NCBI RefSeq assembly: GCF_009939295.1
Contig: NZ_WVIC01000023.1
Coordinates: 1-64,000, forward strand
Direction: 5' to 3'
Origin: Petrachloros mirabilis ULC683
GTDB lineage: Bacteria > Cyanobacteriota > Cyanobacteriia > Thermosynechococcales > Thermosynechococcaceae
DNA: 64,000 bases
Below the pieces are notes generated by a model. It worked only from the letters and a program-made list of their open reading frames with translations. It was not told where the DNA came from and searched no databases. Both the position numbers and the translations under genes were made by a program. Positions 1 through 9,468 of this stretch are shown here, piece after piece (positions within the stretch are counted from its first letter, which is position 1; each line of letters opens with the position of its first letter).

Positions 1-63
1 GCGGCAAAAATACTTGAGGGGTAGCCCTCTGGAAAAATAGCTCGGTGCCAGGTTTATAAATAA

Positions 64-95
64 CAAAAGCCCCTTCTCTAGACAAGGGGCTTTTG
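64..95. terminator. Bidirectional rho-independent terminator
   Basis: A perfect stem pairs ACAAAAGCCCCTT with AAGGGGCTTTTGT around an 8-nt loop, with a T-run on the + strand and an A-run that becomes a T-run on the - strand. It can serve the minus-strand gene ending at 127 and a plus-strand gene that would end left of the window. Bases 1-63 show no gene. Confidence 0.75.
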
Positions 96-126
96 TGTTT
101 CTGCCTAATGCCCTGACATAAACTTG

Positions 127-462
127 CTATTTTGACTGTGGCTGTTGTCGCGCTTCTAGTAGATGTAGCGGCAGCCCCAAAATACAGCAGAATGTCAGTA
201 AGTAAGTCAGCATCCCAGTCAATTTCAGCGTGACTAGGTAGGTATGAGGGAAATCTCCTCCAAATTTTTGTAAGACGACAGTTGAGCAATAAACAACCCA
301 GTAAATAAAGGCCATTCGTAGCAACGTTTCCTCGGCGGCGTCTGACTCATCGATTTCTTGATGGTCTTCTAATGATTCGCGCTTCAAGAGTAAAATAATT
401 CCCCAAGCTGAAGCCAGTCCTGAGATGGCCAGCAAAATGTCGTGCCACGATAAATTAAACAT
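127..462 (-). CDS. Small hypothetical membrane protein
   Basis: The frame is open from 615, but the first codon there is TTG and the upstream residues are basic and low in hydrophobicity. The ATG at 462 (MFNLSWHDILL) gives a 111-residue protein that opens directly with a membrane segment, so that start is preferred. Three to four hydrophobic segments are visible (about residues 7-24, 46-64, 76-100), with an acidic loop between the first two. No family is recognised. It is divergent from the nuclease gene at 630 and ends just upstream of a strong terminator, so it is probably a single-gene unit. Confidence 0.55.
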   Translation of the reverse strand: MFNLSWHDILLAISGLASAWGIILLLKRESLEDHQEIDESDAAEETLLRMAFIYWVVYCSTVVLQKFGGDFPHTYLVTLKLTGMLTYLLTFCCILGLPLHLLEARQQPQSK

Positions 463-629
463 TCTTGCTTGCAGTCTATACTTTATCAGTTGATCTTGAC
501 CTCTGAGTCTAAAAGAAAAGACTACCAAAACCAAAAAAAGCTTACATTTTTCAATTAAAATTCTGTAACAGTAGGGCGTGAAATCCTGGAAGCTGACACG
601 GTGAAGCCTTTTCAAGAGTACGAAGTTTT

Positions 630-1481
630 ATGGAGTTCTCATCTCAGTTGTTTCATCTCTCTCAGAGTCATTTGACTTTACTAAGGCAGTGTCCACGGAA
701 ATTTCAATATATCTATTTGGATCAACTGACGCTTCCTCCAGTGCCAACTGTGCAAACTGAACGGCAACTGCTGGGAACTCAGTTTCACCAGATGATGCAG
801 CAAAAAGTCTTGGGGTTAGATGTCAATGGTTTGGTGGCTGCTTGTGCTCCTTTGCGGCAATGGGCTGAGGCTTTTAAGCAGTTTCCACCTACCCTGATTG
901 ATGGGGAGCGTCAGACAGAGCATTGGCGATCGCAGGTTTTGGGGGAGTATGTCCTTATTGCCGTCTATGACTTATTGATCCAGGGAGAAAGCCACGCCCA
1001 GATTGTGGATTGGAAGACCTATGCTCGTCCCAGGAGCGTGGAAGTGCTGCATCGGGACTGGCAGACGCGCTTGTACCCCTACCTTTTGGCAGAGACGAGC
1101 ACCTATGCGCCTGAGCAAATCACAATGACTTACTGGTTTGCTGAAGCTGCGGAGGCGGCTGAGGGCACTGGTCATAGTCTTACTTTTGCCTATGACCAGC
1201 ACCAGCATGAAGAAACGGCTGAGATGTTAGTCACTAACCTAGAGCGCCTGACAGATTGGAGAGCAGCTCATGCTCAGGGGGTGCCATTTCCGCAAGTGCC
1301 CTTATCGGCAGGAATGTGTTTCCGTCAGGGGAGGTCTTGTCGATTTGTCGATCGCTGCGAACGACAAGACTTCATCATGGATGCTCAAGAAGAGCCTGAC
1401 TTGGAGGCGCTAGCTTGCATTGATGGGATTGCTGAACAGCCGCTTTTGGCAATGCCATCCAGCAGTCCTGGGAGGAATTGA
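630..1481 (+). CDS. PD-(D/E)XK nuclease family protein with Fe-S cysteine cluster
   Basis: This 283-residue protein looks like a stand-alone RecB/Cas4-type nuclease domain. The N-terminus has LLRQCPRKFQY (Cys about 21), the centre has QIVDWKTYARPR, matching the D-x-K catalytic core, and the C-terminus has CFRQGRSCRFVDRCER. One N-terminal Cys plus three C-terminal Cys is the 'iron staple' [4Fe-4S] layout known from AddB and Cas4. There are no cas genes or helicase domains nearby, so a DNA repair or end-processing role is inferred rather than CRISPR adaptation. It starts with ATG at 630 and is followed by corA on the same strand after about 90 bp. Confidence 0.8.
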   Translation: MEFSSQLFHLSQSHLTLLRQCPRKFQYIYLDQLTLPPVPTVQTERQLLGTQFHQMMQQKVLGLDVNGLVAACAPLRQWAEAFKQFPPTLIDGERQTEHWRSQVLGEYVLIAVYDLLIQGESHAQIVDWKTYARPRSVEVLHRDWQTRLYPYLLAETSTYAPEQITMTYWFAEAAEAAEGTGHSLTFAYDQHQHEETAEMLVTNLERLTDWRAAHAQGVPFPQVPLSAGMCFRQGRSCRFVDRCERQDFIMDAQEEPDLEALACIDGIAEQPLLAMPSSSPGRN

Positions 1482-1573
1482 GGTTGGCATAGCTTGGAGC
1501 TGGTGTGGCAGGTGTTTGGAATTTTAAGGAAAAAACTGCTCTAATGACGGCAGTATCGCCAGGATAGCCGGTG

Positions 1574-2680
1574 ATGGCTAAAAAAAATGTTGTCCAGTCT
1601 TTGAGTGTGGATGACCGACACTACTTTTATGATGCTCCTGGCACTATCCCAGGCCAGCTCAGGATTGATGCGGCTGCACCTCCGACTGAGATGATCTGGA
1701 TTGATTACAATCCTGAAGGCGCTCGTCGGACTGTGCTGAAGCAGCCTGAAGACGTTTTATCTGACTTGAGTTCCGCAGCTTCGGTATCTTGGGTTGATGT
1801 GCGTGGACTGGGGGATGAAAAGTTGCTGGTTCGCCTGGGAGAGGTGTTTCAACTTCACCCGCTGGTGCTGGAGGATATTGTCAATGTGCCCCAACGCCCG
1901 AAGGTTGAAGTCTATGATCGTCATCTGGTGATGATTACTCAAATGGTGATCCCCAAACCGGATGGCCAGGGCTTTTGGCGAGAGCAGGTGAGCTTGATTC
2001 TAGGACAATCTTATCTTCTGACGGTTCAGGAAGAGCCTGAACATGATTGTTTTGATCCGGTGCGCGATCGCATTCGCTATGCTAAGGGCGCTATTCGAAA
2101 TCATGGGGCAGACTATCTGGCTTACGCCCTGCTAGATTCTGTGATTGATGGATTTTTTCCAGTCCTCGAAGAATATGGCGAGCGCATAGAAGCCTTAGAA
2201 GATGAAGTGATGGGGCATCCCACCGCTTCAACCCTAGATCAAATCCATCAAGTTCGTCGGGAACTGCTGCTGCTGCGTCGAGCCATTTGGCCTCAACGAG
2301 AGGCCATCAATATTTTGATTCGAGATGCCAGCCCCTTCATGAGTGATCATGTTCGGATATATCTACGAGACTGTTATGATCACGCGATTCAGGTCTTAGA
2401 TATGGTTGAAACCTATCGAGAGCTGGCTTCGAGCTTGATGGATGTCTATCTTTCGGCTGTCAGCAACCGCATGAATGAAATCATGAAGGTTCTCACCGTT
2501 ATTTCTACTGTATTTATCCCCATTACTTTTATTGTCGGGGTTTACGGGATGAACTTTAAGGTGATGCCTGAGCTGGAGTGGCAATGGGGTTATCTAGGGG
2601 TTTGGATTGTGATGCTCACCATAGTGGTGGGACTGGTGGTTTTTTTCTGGAAGCGCGGTTGGTTCCGCGCTCTGTCCTGA
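1574..2680 (+). CDS. corA: CorA-family magnesium/cobalt transport protein
   Basis: CorA forms homopentameric inner-membrane channels for Mg2+ (also Co2+, Ni2+). The 368-residue protein has the long N-terminal cytoplasmic domain and two C-terminal membrane helices, the first followed by the signature YGMNF (about residues 324-328). The last helix is near the C-terminus, before a short basic tail KRGWFRALS. A GTG immediately precedes the ATG at 1574; the ATG is taken as the start. The last 87 bp overlap the 3' end of the mscS-type gene on the opposite strand, so the final CorA helix is antisense to the tail of that channel. Confidence 0.92.
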   Translation: MAKKNVVQSLSVDDRHYFYDAPGTIPGQLRIDAAAPPTEMIWIDYNPEGARRTVLKQPEDVLSDLSSAASVSWVDVRGLGDEKLLVRLGEVFQLHPLVLEDIVNVPQRPKVEVYDRHLVMITQMVIPKPDGQGFWREQVSLILGQSYLLTVQEEPEHDCFDPVRDRIRYAKGAIRNHGADYLAYALLDSVIDGFFPVLEEYGERIEALEDEVMGHPTASTLDQIHQVRRELLLLRRAIWPQREAINILIRDASPFMSDHVRIYLRDCYDHAIQVLDMVETYRELASSLMDVYLSAVSNRMNEIMKVLTVISTVFIPITFIVGVYGMNFKVMPELEWQWGYLGVWIVMLTIVVGLVVFFWKRGWFRALS

Positions 2681-4489
2681 CCTCACTTTAGGATCCACTT
2701 GAGATGCAGCAAGGTCTTGGATTGTGGGTTGAGTTTGCTGCATTACTAGAGATTGTTGGGGTACGCCCAAGGCGATCTGGGCTTTATCGAAGGCTAGCTT
2801 CAAGCGATGGCGAAATTCACGCCCTACCTCAAACTGTTTTAGCGGTTGGGTTTTGATCCAGATGCGCAGGGTGGCACCACCGACGCCTAAGTCATCAACT
2901 CCTAGCATTTGGGGCGGTTCGAGAATGTTACCCTTCCACAGGGGGTCTTGGCTGAGGGAGTCTGCTACGGCTTTAATCAGATGCAGTGCTTGATCGAGGT
3001 CGGCGCTGAGGGCAATGGGAATGGATAGGTCAACGCGCGCCCACTCTTTGGAGAGGTTTTCGACGATATCAATTTGACCGTTGGGAATGGTAATGAGGTT
3101 GCCTTGGGTATTGCGAAGCTGGGTGATGCGCAGATTCATGTTTTCTACTAAGCCAGCGGCGGTGCCGACAATGACGATATCGCCAACCCCGTATTGGTCT
3201 TCAAGCAGGATTAAAAATCCATTGATCATGTCCTTGAGAACATTCTGAGAGGCTAGGGATAACGCGAGACCGATAATGCCAGCCCCTGCCAGTAGGGGAC
3301 CCAAATCTAAGCCCAGGATTGCTAAGACTGTGAGCAAGCCAATGACGACCCACAAAAGCCCCAAGATATTTTTGGCAACTCTAGAGACGGTTGAAAAGCG
3401 CAAGGTCAGACGCTTGGATCTTAGGCTCACGGGCAAGGTATCTTCTTGGAGGACTAAAAAGAGCCGATCCACCAAGATATTACTGAGACGCACGAGTCCG
3501 TAGACTGCCAAGATCACCCCTAGGGTTTTGAGGGGAACTTGCATCACCTGTAATAGGGTGGGTTGCCAGGGGCGGGTATAGGGAAATAAACCCAACAGCC
3601 AAAAGAGCCCGCCACCCAAAATGGCACCTTGTAAAATTCTGCTGCCCCACTGCTGTAAGGAAATCAGGTTGAGGGCTTGCTGTCGGGCAATTTGTTGGCG
3701 CAGATCAGGGGGCGTGGCCGAGGGAGCCGCTGCCTCGGCGTCAACTTGGGCTTGTAATTGCTGCTTGCGCGATCGCAGTTGTCGCTGCCACAGCACCAGT
3801 CCGGTAATGGCCACTACAACCCCAACGCTAATCAAGAAAGCATCTCGGACTCGTCGCCAAAGATAGTTGGGTTGACGCTCCTGTTCATAGCGCTCAAGCG
3901 CCAGCTCAAGCCGCTCGACCAAATCTTCAGCCCGCAACCGAACATTGGGTAGACCCCGAATTTGGGCATCTCCATCCGTCACCGTCATCAGAAAGGTATT
4001 GTTGACAAAGAGGATGGGCTGGTTACTTTCTGGATCTTCCTCCCAGGCTACAGTCCAGTCCTGGTCAGCTTCAAATCCACGCCGAGCGACTTCGCTCAAA
4101 CGTTGAGCAATTTCATTGGCTCGGGCCCGGGCTGAAACCCCTCCAGCCGTAGCGACTCGAAAAACGGTGCGCCCATCTAGTCGCACTGGGGCTGTTTCCA
4201 GGACGGTGCCGTTGGAGGCCAGGATATTGCGAATTGAGGGCAGTGCAAAGGTCTCATCTGGGGTTTCATTGGCAGGCGCATCGGCAGCCGGAGAGTCTTG
4301 AGCGGGGGGGGTAGGCAGACCGGGGGGCACCTGTGTCAGACCCCCGGTCGCGGGTAAGATTAGCAGAATGCTTAGCGACAGCCCCAACCAGAATAGGGGC
4401 CAGCGGTGCCGATGACGGTTGGGGGATCTCCTGCGTCCTCGTTGTCGGATTTGGTGAAAAGGTTGGCTGAACAGCGATGCTAAAGACAC
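2594..4489 (-). CDS. Mechanosensitive ion channel, MscS family
   Basis: The 631-residue protein belongs to the larger MscS-type channels, which open under membrane tension and release solutes. An N-terminal signal or membrane segment (about 28-50) leads to a soluble, probably periplasmic domain (60-205), then several helices (about 215-235, 285-305, 325-345, 370-405). The pore-lining helix LLAGAGIIGLALSLASQNV and the beta-domain stretch EDQYGVGDIVIVG are typical of the family. The start is a GTG at 4489. The charged tail (SHHYGEHHNPNP) is encoded antisense to corA. It is convergent with corA and divergent from ilvA. Confidence 0.9.
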   Translation of the reverse strand: MSLASLFSQPFHQIRQRGRRRSPNRHRHRWPLFWLGLSLSILLILPATGGLTQVPPGLPTPPAQDSPAADAPANETPDETFALPSIRNILASNGTVLETAPVRLDGRTVFRVATAGGVSARARANEIAQRLSEVARRGFEADQDWTVAWEEDPESNQPILFVNNTFLMTVTDGDAQIRGLPNVRLRAEDLVERLELALERYEQERQPNYLWRRVRDAFLISVGVVVAITGLVLWQRQLRSRKQQLQAQVDAEAAAPSATPPDLRQQIARQQALNLISLQQWGSRILQGAILGGGLFWLLGLFPYTRPWQPTLLQVMQVPLKTLGVILAVYGLVRLSNILVDRLFLVLQEDTLPVSLRSKRLTLRFSTVSRVAKNILGLLWVVIGLLTVLAILGLDLGPLLAGAGIIGLALSLASQNVLKDMINGFLILLEDQYGVGDIVIVGTAAGLVENMNLRITQLRNTQGNLITIPNGQIDIVENLSKEWARVDLSIPIALSADLDQALHLIKAVADSLSQDPLWKGNILEPPQMLGVDDLGVGGATLRIWIKTQPLKQFEVGREFRHRLKLAFDKAQIALGVPQQSLVMQQTQPTIQDLAASQVDPKVRSGQSAEPTALPEKNHQSHHYGEHHNPNP

Positions 4490-4647
4490 AGAGTCCTCCG
4501 AGTTGATTCAACGCTATTTTAGACAGAAGACCGATGAGGTTGGGGTCAGTGCCTTTGCATCTCGGAGCCAATAGGATGCTGGCGCGATTACAGTACAATG
4601 GTTTTCCGGCTGGCTCATGCTGCTGGCTTCTTCTGCTGGATGTGGTC

Positions 4648-6201
4648 ATGCACCCTGATTATCTGGAAAAAATTCTGACTGCGCGGGTCTACGATGTTGC
4701 CCAAGAGTCTCCCTTGGAACCCGCCCCCATTTTGTCGGCTCGGCTCGGCAACTGGGTGCTGTTGAAGCGCGAGGATATGCAATCGGTCTTTTCGTTTAAG
4801 TTGCGGGGAGCCTACAACAAAATGGCTCAGTTGCCCCCGGATGTACTAGCTCAGGGTGTGATTGCGGCCTCTGCTGGCAACCATGCCCAGGGGGTGGCTG
4901 TGGCCGCTCGCCACTTGGGAACCCAGGCGCTGATTGTCATGCCGGTAACCACCCCCCAAGTTAAAATTGAGGCGGTGGCGGCTCGGGGTGCAGAGGTGGT
5001 GCTCTATGGGGATACCTATGATGATGCCTATGCCCAAGCCCGCCGTCTAGGGGCTGATAAGAACCTGACTTTTATTCATCCTTTCGATGATCCGGACGTG
5101 ATCGCGGGTCAGGGCACCATTGGTATGGAGATCTTGCGGCAGTACCAGAAGCCCATCCATGCTATTTTTGTGGCCATTGGGGGGGGTGGGCTCATTTCTG
5201 GCATTGCGGCCTATGTGAAACGCCTGCGACCGGAGATTAAAATGATTGGTGTGGAGCCCATGGATGCAGATGCCATGGCGCAGTCGTTGCAGGCAGGGCA
5301 GCGGGTACGACTGGCGCAGGTGGGTTTATTTGCGGATGGGGTGGCGGTGCGCGAAGTGGGGGTTGAGACCTTTCGCCTTTGCCAACAGTATGTTGATGAG
5401 GTGCTGTTGGTGAGCACCGATGATATTTGCGCTGCGATTAAAGATGTGTTTGAGGATACTCGATCTATTTTGGAGCCTGCTGGGGCTTTGGCGATCGCAG
5501 CCGCCAAACTCTATGTGGAGCGCGAAAACCTCCAAGACCAAACCCTGGTAGCAGTGGCGTGTGGCGCTAATATGAACTTTGATCGGCTCCGCTTTGTGGC
5601 AGAACGGGCTGAGTTGGGTGAACGCCGGGAGGCCATTTTTGCGGTCACCATTCCCGAGGAGCGAGGCAGCTTCCGGCGCTTTTGTGCTTGCATTGGCAGG
5701 CATAATCTGACTGAATTTAACTATCGGATTGCCGATGCCCAAGAGGCACATATTTTTGTGGGGGTTCAGACCCAAAATCGGGCAGATGCGACTGAAATTA
5801 AGACCAATTTTGAATCCCACGGGTTTCGGACCCTGGATTTGAGCGATGATGAACTGGCCAAGCTGCACTTACGCCATATGGTAGGGGGACGATCACCGCT
5901 TGCTCACAATGAATTGCTGTATCGGTTCGAGTTTCCGGAGCGACCGGGGGCGCTGATGCAGTTTCTGGACTCGATGAGTCCCAATTGGAACATCAGTCTG
6001 TTTCACTACCGCAATCACGGGGCAGACCATGGTCGCATTGTGGTGGGGATGCAGGTGCCCCCTAGCGAAATGGACGAGTGGCAAGGGTTTTTAGATACAG
6101 TGGGTTATCGCTACTGGGATGAGAGTCAAAGCCCTGCCTATAAGCTATTTTTAGGCTGTACTAGCGAATGGAGCGCTGCCTGTGTCCCTGACTCCCTCTA
6201 G
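4648..6201 (+). CDS. ilvA: Threonine ammonia-lyase, biosynthetic
   Basis: IlvA converts threonine to 2-oxobutanoate and ammonia, the committed step of isoleucine synthesis, using PLP. The protein starting at ATG 4648 is 517 residues, close to the usual length. PLP Lys is about 51 in SVFSFKLRGAYNK; the phosphate-binding loop is AIGGGGLISGIA; the C-terminal third carries ACT-like regulatory domains (around 340-420 and 430-510) that normally bind isoleucine or valine. The frame is open further upstream to 4534, but those residues do not resemble the family. The stop overlaps the start of the next gene by 20 bp, suggesting translational coupling. Confidence 0.95.
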   Translation: MHPDYLEKILTARVYDVAQESPLEPAPILSARLGNWVLLKREDMQSVFSFKLRGAYNKMAQLPPDVLAQGVIAASAGNHAQGVAVAARHLGTQALIVMPVTTPQVKIEAVAARGAEVVLYGDTYDDAYAQARRLGADKNLTFIHPFDDPDVIAGQGTIGMEILRQYQKPIHAIFVAIGGGGLISGIAAYVKRLRPEIKMIGVEPMDADAMAQSLQAGQRVRLAQVGLFADGVAVREVGVETFRLCQQYVDEVLLVSTDDICAAIKDVFEDTRSILEPAGALAIAAAKLYVERENLQDQTLVAVACGANMNFDRLRFVAERAELGERREAIFAVTIPEERGSFRRFCACIGRHNLTEFNYRIADAQEAHIFVGVQTQNRADATEIKTNFESHGFRTLDLSDDELAKLHLRHMVGGRSPLAHNELLYRFEFPERPGALMQFLDSMSPNWNISLFHYRNHGADHGRIVVGMQVPPSEMDEWQGFLDTVGYRYWDESQSPAYKLFLGCTSEWSAACVPDSL

Positions 6202-6880
6202 ATTACGGTTGTTCTTGGATACTGCTGATGTGGCTCAGTGGCAGCAGTGGTTGCCTACGGGGATTTTCTATGGGGTCACCACCAATCCGCTGTTGTTGGA
6301 GCGATCGCACCTGCTTTGTACGGTGGAGATGCTCAAGACCTTAACGCAGACGGCGCTGGCTTTGGGCGCTCAAGAAGTGCAACTGCAAACCTGGGGGGGC
6401 ACAGTCGCTGACCTGGTTCAGACGGGCAAGGCCCTGGCTAGTTTTGCCCCACAGGTGGTGGTTAAGATTCCGGCGACCCGGATGGGAAGTGAAGCGGCGG
6501 CGCAATTGGTGAAGGCTGAGATTCCGGTGACGCTGACGGCGGTCTTCGCGGTTCAGCAGGTGTTGGCGGCTGAAGCCCTGGGAGCTACTTACGCAGCACC
6601 CTACCTAGGTCGAATGCAAGATCTTGGCATCCGAGGACAAGAAACAATTACCCAAATGCAGCAGGTGCTCACGGGTCTGGGGAGTCCGATGCGACTGCTA
6701 GTGGCCAGTCTGCGTCAGGCAAAAGAGATGGGTCAGTTGGCAGTTGAGGGGGTTGATACGTTTACGCTGTCGCCTGCGATCGCAGCCACGCTCTTTGATG
6801 TACCCACCACCCAAGCTGCCGCCGAGGACTTTGAGCGGGCGGCACGGGGGGTGAAGCCAACATCTAGCAATATAGGGTAG
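6182..6880 (+). CDS. Transaldolase family protein, small (FSA-like) type
   Basis: A 232-residue TIM-barrel aldolase of the transaldolase/fructose-6-phosphate aldolase group. Visible motifs are RLFLDTADV near the N-terminus, GVTTNPLLL, the Schiff-base lysine region [11 protein letters not shown] (Lys about 101) and [10 protein letters not shown]. The size fits the short FSA/TalC class rather than the ~320-residue TalB class. It could act in pentose phosphate interconversion or as an aldolase; the substrate cannot be told. The GTG start at 6182 lies inside the end of ilvA, so the two are probably co-transcribed. The stop overlaps the end of nrdR by 17 bp, tail to tail. Confidence 0.85.
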   Translation: MSLTPSRLRLFLDTADVAQWQQWLPTGIFYGVTTNPLLLERSHLLCTVEMLKTLTQTALALGAQEVQLQTWGGTVADLVQTGKALASFAPQVVVKIPATRMGSEAAAQLVKAEIPVTLTAVFAVQQVLAAEALGATYAAPYLGRMQDLGIRGQETITQMQQVLTGLGSPMRLLVASLRQAKEMGQLAVEGVDTFTLSPAIAATLFDVPTTQAAAEDFERAARGVKPTSSNIG

Positions 6881-7391
6881 ACTCCCTGGATTCTGTGGGC
6901 TCTGTGCCGCCGTTGATGGGGTCTGGTCGAACTGGGGGCAGGTCATCTTGAAAGTGGGCCAGCTCTTCAACAAAGTCGCGCACGCCCTGAAATTGCCGAT
7001 ACACGGAGGCAAAGCGCACATAGGCCACCTCGCTCAGCCCCTTGAGGCGTTGGAGAACTGTTTCTCCGAGCTCTGAGCTGGCCACCTCCCGCACCGCTCG
7101 TTGCTGGAGTTCAGCTTCAATATCATCTACTAAGGCCTCTAGTTGCAAGGTTGAGATCCCTGTTTTTTCGCAGGCGGTCACCATGCCACGGAGCAGTTTT
7201 GAGCGATCAAAGGATTCCCGCTGACTATCTCGTTTAATCACTGAGATCGGGACAAATTCGATGCGCTCGTAGGTGGTAAACCGGCGCTTGCACTGGAGAC
7301 ATTCTCGGCGGCGTCGAATACTTTGTCCCGATTCTGCTGAGCGAGACTCAAGAACCCGACTATCGGTATGACGACAAAAGGGACACTCCAT
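6864..7391 (-). CDS. nrdR: Transcriptional repressor NrdR
   Basis: NrdR represses ribonucleotide reductase genes in response to bound ATP/dATP. The 175-residue protein begins with the zinc ribbon MECPFC...[13 protein letters not shown] (four Cys, residues 3-34) and continues with the ATP-cone domain starting at [22 protein letters not shown]. The length is normal for the family, with an acidic C-terminal extension of about 20 residues. Its ATG is at 7391. It is followed on the same strand, 109 bp upstream, by rpiA, but no ribonucleotide reductase gene lies in the window, so regulation is in trans. Confidence 0.95.
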   Translation of the reverse strand: MECPFCRHTDSRVLESRSAESGQSIRRRRECLQCKRRFTTYERIEFVPISVIKRDSQRESFDRSKLLRGMVTACEKTGISTLQLEALVDDIEAELQQRAVREVASSELGETVLQRLKGLSEVAYVRFASVYRQFQGVRDFVEELAHFQDDLPPVRPDPINGGTEPTESRESTLYC

Positions 7392-7500
7392 ACCCGTTCA
7401 CCCACTGGGACACAAGTGCAGCAGTCGCCCAATTGCCTCTCAATGGCCAAGGGCTTGAATGCTTGCACTTGTCTACACCTTACCAGAGTTGCCCCCTAGC

Positions 7501-8211
7501 CTACAGCTCCCGGATAAACGGTTCACCATTCTGAAGCTCGCCAATTAAGATGAGATCCGCAACTCCGACAAAAATGCCGTTCTCTAGAACACCGGGAATA
7601 TTGTTGAGGGTTTTTTCGAGAGCCACTGGGTCTGCGATCGCACCAAATTTTGTATCAATCACCATATTGCCCTGATCCGTAATCACAGGGCCATCTTTTT
7701 TAACCCCCATACGTAACTCGGGTTGTCCCCCCAGGCTTTCTAGGGCTCGCATCACTGGGGTGATGGCCATCGGCAACACCTCCACAGGAACTGGAAAGGT
7801 AGACCCCAGGGTCTCGACCAGTTTGGACTGATCCACAACCACAATAAACTGCTCAGCCAGAGAGTCTACGACCTTTTCGCGGGTGTGGGCGGCACCGCCA
7901 CCCTTGATCAGATTTTTATGGGGGTCAACTTCATCTGCGCCATCAATGGCAATGTGAATGCGATCAACTTCATCGAGGGTGGTCAGCGGAATGCCATGGA
8001 GCTTGGCCAACACCGAAGCCTGAAACGAAGTGGGAATACCTTTGATATTGTTTAAGTCCCCAGACTGGAGCCGTTCCCCTAAATATTGAATTGCAAAGGC
8101 CGTGGTTGACCCTGTGCCCAAACCCACAATGGAATTGGAGTTCACCCGCTGGGCAGCCGCTTTGCCAACTTGCTGCTTCATCAGCTTCACAGGATCTGGT
8201 GCTGCACTCAT
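7501..8211 (-). CDS. rpiA: Ribose-5-phosphate isomerase A
   Basis: RpiA interconverts ribose-5-phosphate and ribulose-5-phosphate, used in the Calvin cycle and the pentose phosphate pathway. The 236-residue length is typical. Motifs seen are [13 protein letters not shown] (substrate phosphate loop), [19 protein letters not shown] with the catalytic acids, and the conserved Lys of the KGGG loop. ATG start at 8211. It lies divergently from the AI-2E transporter gene, with a 178-bp intergenic region that probably holds both promoters. It supplies the pentose phosphates used by prk elsewhere in the window. Confidence 0.95.
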   Translation of the reverse strand: MSAAPDPVKLMKQQVGKAAAQRVNSNSIVGLGTGSTTAFAIQYLGERLQSGDLNNIKGIPTSFQASVLAKLHGIPLTTLDEVDRIHIAIDGADEVDPHKNLIKGGGAAHTREKVVDSLAEQFIVVVDQSKLVETLGSTFPVPVEVLPMAITPVMRALESLGGQPELRMGVKKDGPVITDQGNMVIDTKFGAIADPVALEKTLNNIPGVLENGIFVGVADLILIGELQNGEPFIREL

Positions 8212-8389
8212 AAGTTTATGGCCTCTTCAAGTTACGTTTTCTGGTCTCTAGCATGCCGTAAAATGTCGCCCCTGCCTATGGCCGGGGCTTGAGCGTAGTG
8301 GTCTATCCAGAATGCTATATGCTCTTGGAAAGACCGTTTCATCCACCATCCCACAGAGATTGCCAGCACTTGCAGGAGTATTGTGAGTC

Positions 8390-9448
8390 ATGTCCAGCCA
8401 AAAACCTGCGGTTGTGAGGCAGTTGAGGGGGCAGTTCAATAACAGTCGCTTGTTGCGGTATTTGTTGTTGCTGGCACTGGGTTGGGGAATCGCTCAGATC
8501 TTGGCCTACTTTGAAACGGTCATTATTGTTTTTTCCTTTGCGGCAATTCTGGCTTTTTTGCTCAGTCACCCGGTGCGCTGGATTCAGCGGTATCTGCCCC
8601 ATGGACTGGCGGTAATGTTAGTGTTTCTGGCCTTTATTATTTGTTTGGGGGGGCTGACGTTTGTGGTCGGAGCTGTGTTGCTCTCCCAGGGGCAACAGTT
8701 GCTAGAGCAGCTTCCAGATATTCTCAACTATTTGGCTTCTTTGATTGATGGACTGCAATCGCTGCTGGAGCGCTTTCGCTTTGAGATTGATCTCAGTGGG
8801 CTTGAAGATCAATTGCGAGATCAGGCCATTGCCGGTCTGGGGGTGGGGCTGACCACGGCGCAACGAATTCTGATGGTTTTGGTGGAGCTGATTTTAGTGG
8901 CCGTGGTTGGCTTCTTTATGCTTTTGGATGGGGGGCGACTGTGGCACTTTCTGTTGCAGGTTTTGCCAGGGTCTTTGCGACCGCGATTGACTGAGGCTAT
9001 TCAGCAGAATTTACTGGGCTTTTTTTGGGGGCGATTTCTGCTGTCGCTATTTTTTGGACTGTCTTGCTTAGTGGTGTTTATCCTCCTCGATATTCCTTTT
9101 GCCCTATTGCTGGCTGCGATCGCAGGTGTTTTTGACCTCATTCCTGGCATTGGCGCAACCCTGGGGGTGTGCTTAGTGGCTCTAATTCTCTTGCCCCAGG
9201 GTCTCGGCCTCAGTGCCGCCGTGATCGTCATTTGCGTGTTGCTACAGCAAATTGAAGAAAACCTGCTGATGCCCCGAATCATGCAAGGATCTATCAACAT
9301 GAATCCGGTCGTGATGTTTTTTGCCCTGCTGATGGGTGCCCAAATTGCCGGATTTCTGGGGTTATTTCTCTCCATTCCAGTAGCTGGGGTGATCATTAGT
9401 CTGTTGAATATAGAAGCCATGAAGGGTGGGCAACCCAAACCTGAGTAG
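8390..9448 (+). CDS. AI-2E family transporter (PerM-type permease)
   Basis: A 352-residue integral membrane protein with paired N-terminal helices (about 25-75), a soluble stretch (95-150) and a C-terminal bundle of five or six helices, the architecture of the AI-2 exporter/PerM family. Family hallmarks are IFDLIPGIGA-like (here VFDLIPGIGATLG) and NLLMPRIMQGSINMNPVV. Members have been linked to autoinducer-2 or ion export; substrate is unknown here. ATG start at 8390. It is convergent with the amidotransferase gene, 20 bp apart. Confidence 0.88.
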   Translation: MSSQKPAVVRQLRGQFNNSRLLRYLLLLALGWGIAQILAYFETVIIVFSFAAILAFLLSHPVRWIQRYLPHGLAVMLVFLAFIICLGGLTFVVGAVLLSQGQQLLEQLPDILNYLASLIDGLQSLLERFRFEIDLSGLEDQLRDQAIAGLGVGLTTAQRILMVLVELILVAVVGFFMLLDGGRLWHFLLQVLPGSLRPRLTEAIQQNLLGFFWGRFLLSLFFGLSCLVVFILLDIPFALLLAAIAGVFDLIPGIGATLGVCLVALILLPQGLGLSAAVIVICVLLQQIEENLLMPRIMQGSINMNPVVMFFALLMGAQIAGFLGLFLSIPVAGVIISLLNIEAMKGGQPKPE

Positions 9449-9468
9449 TGGTTCGCCCTGACCATTGC

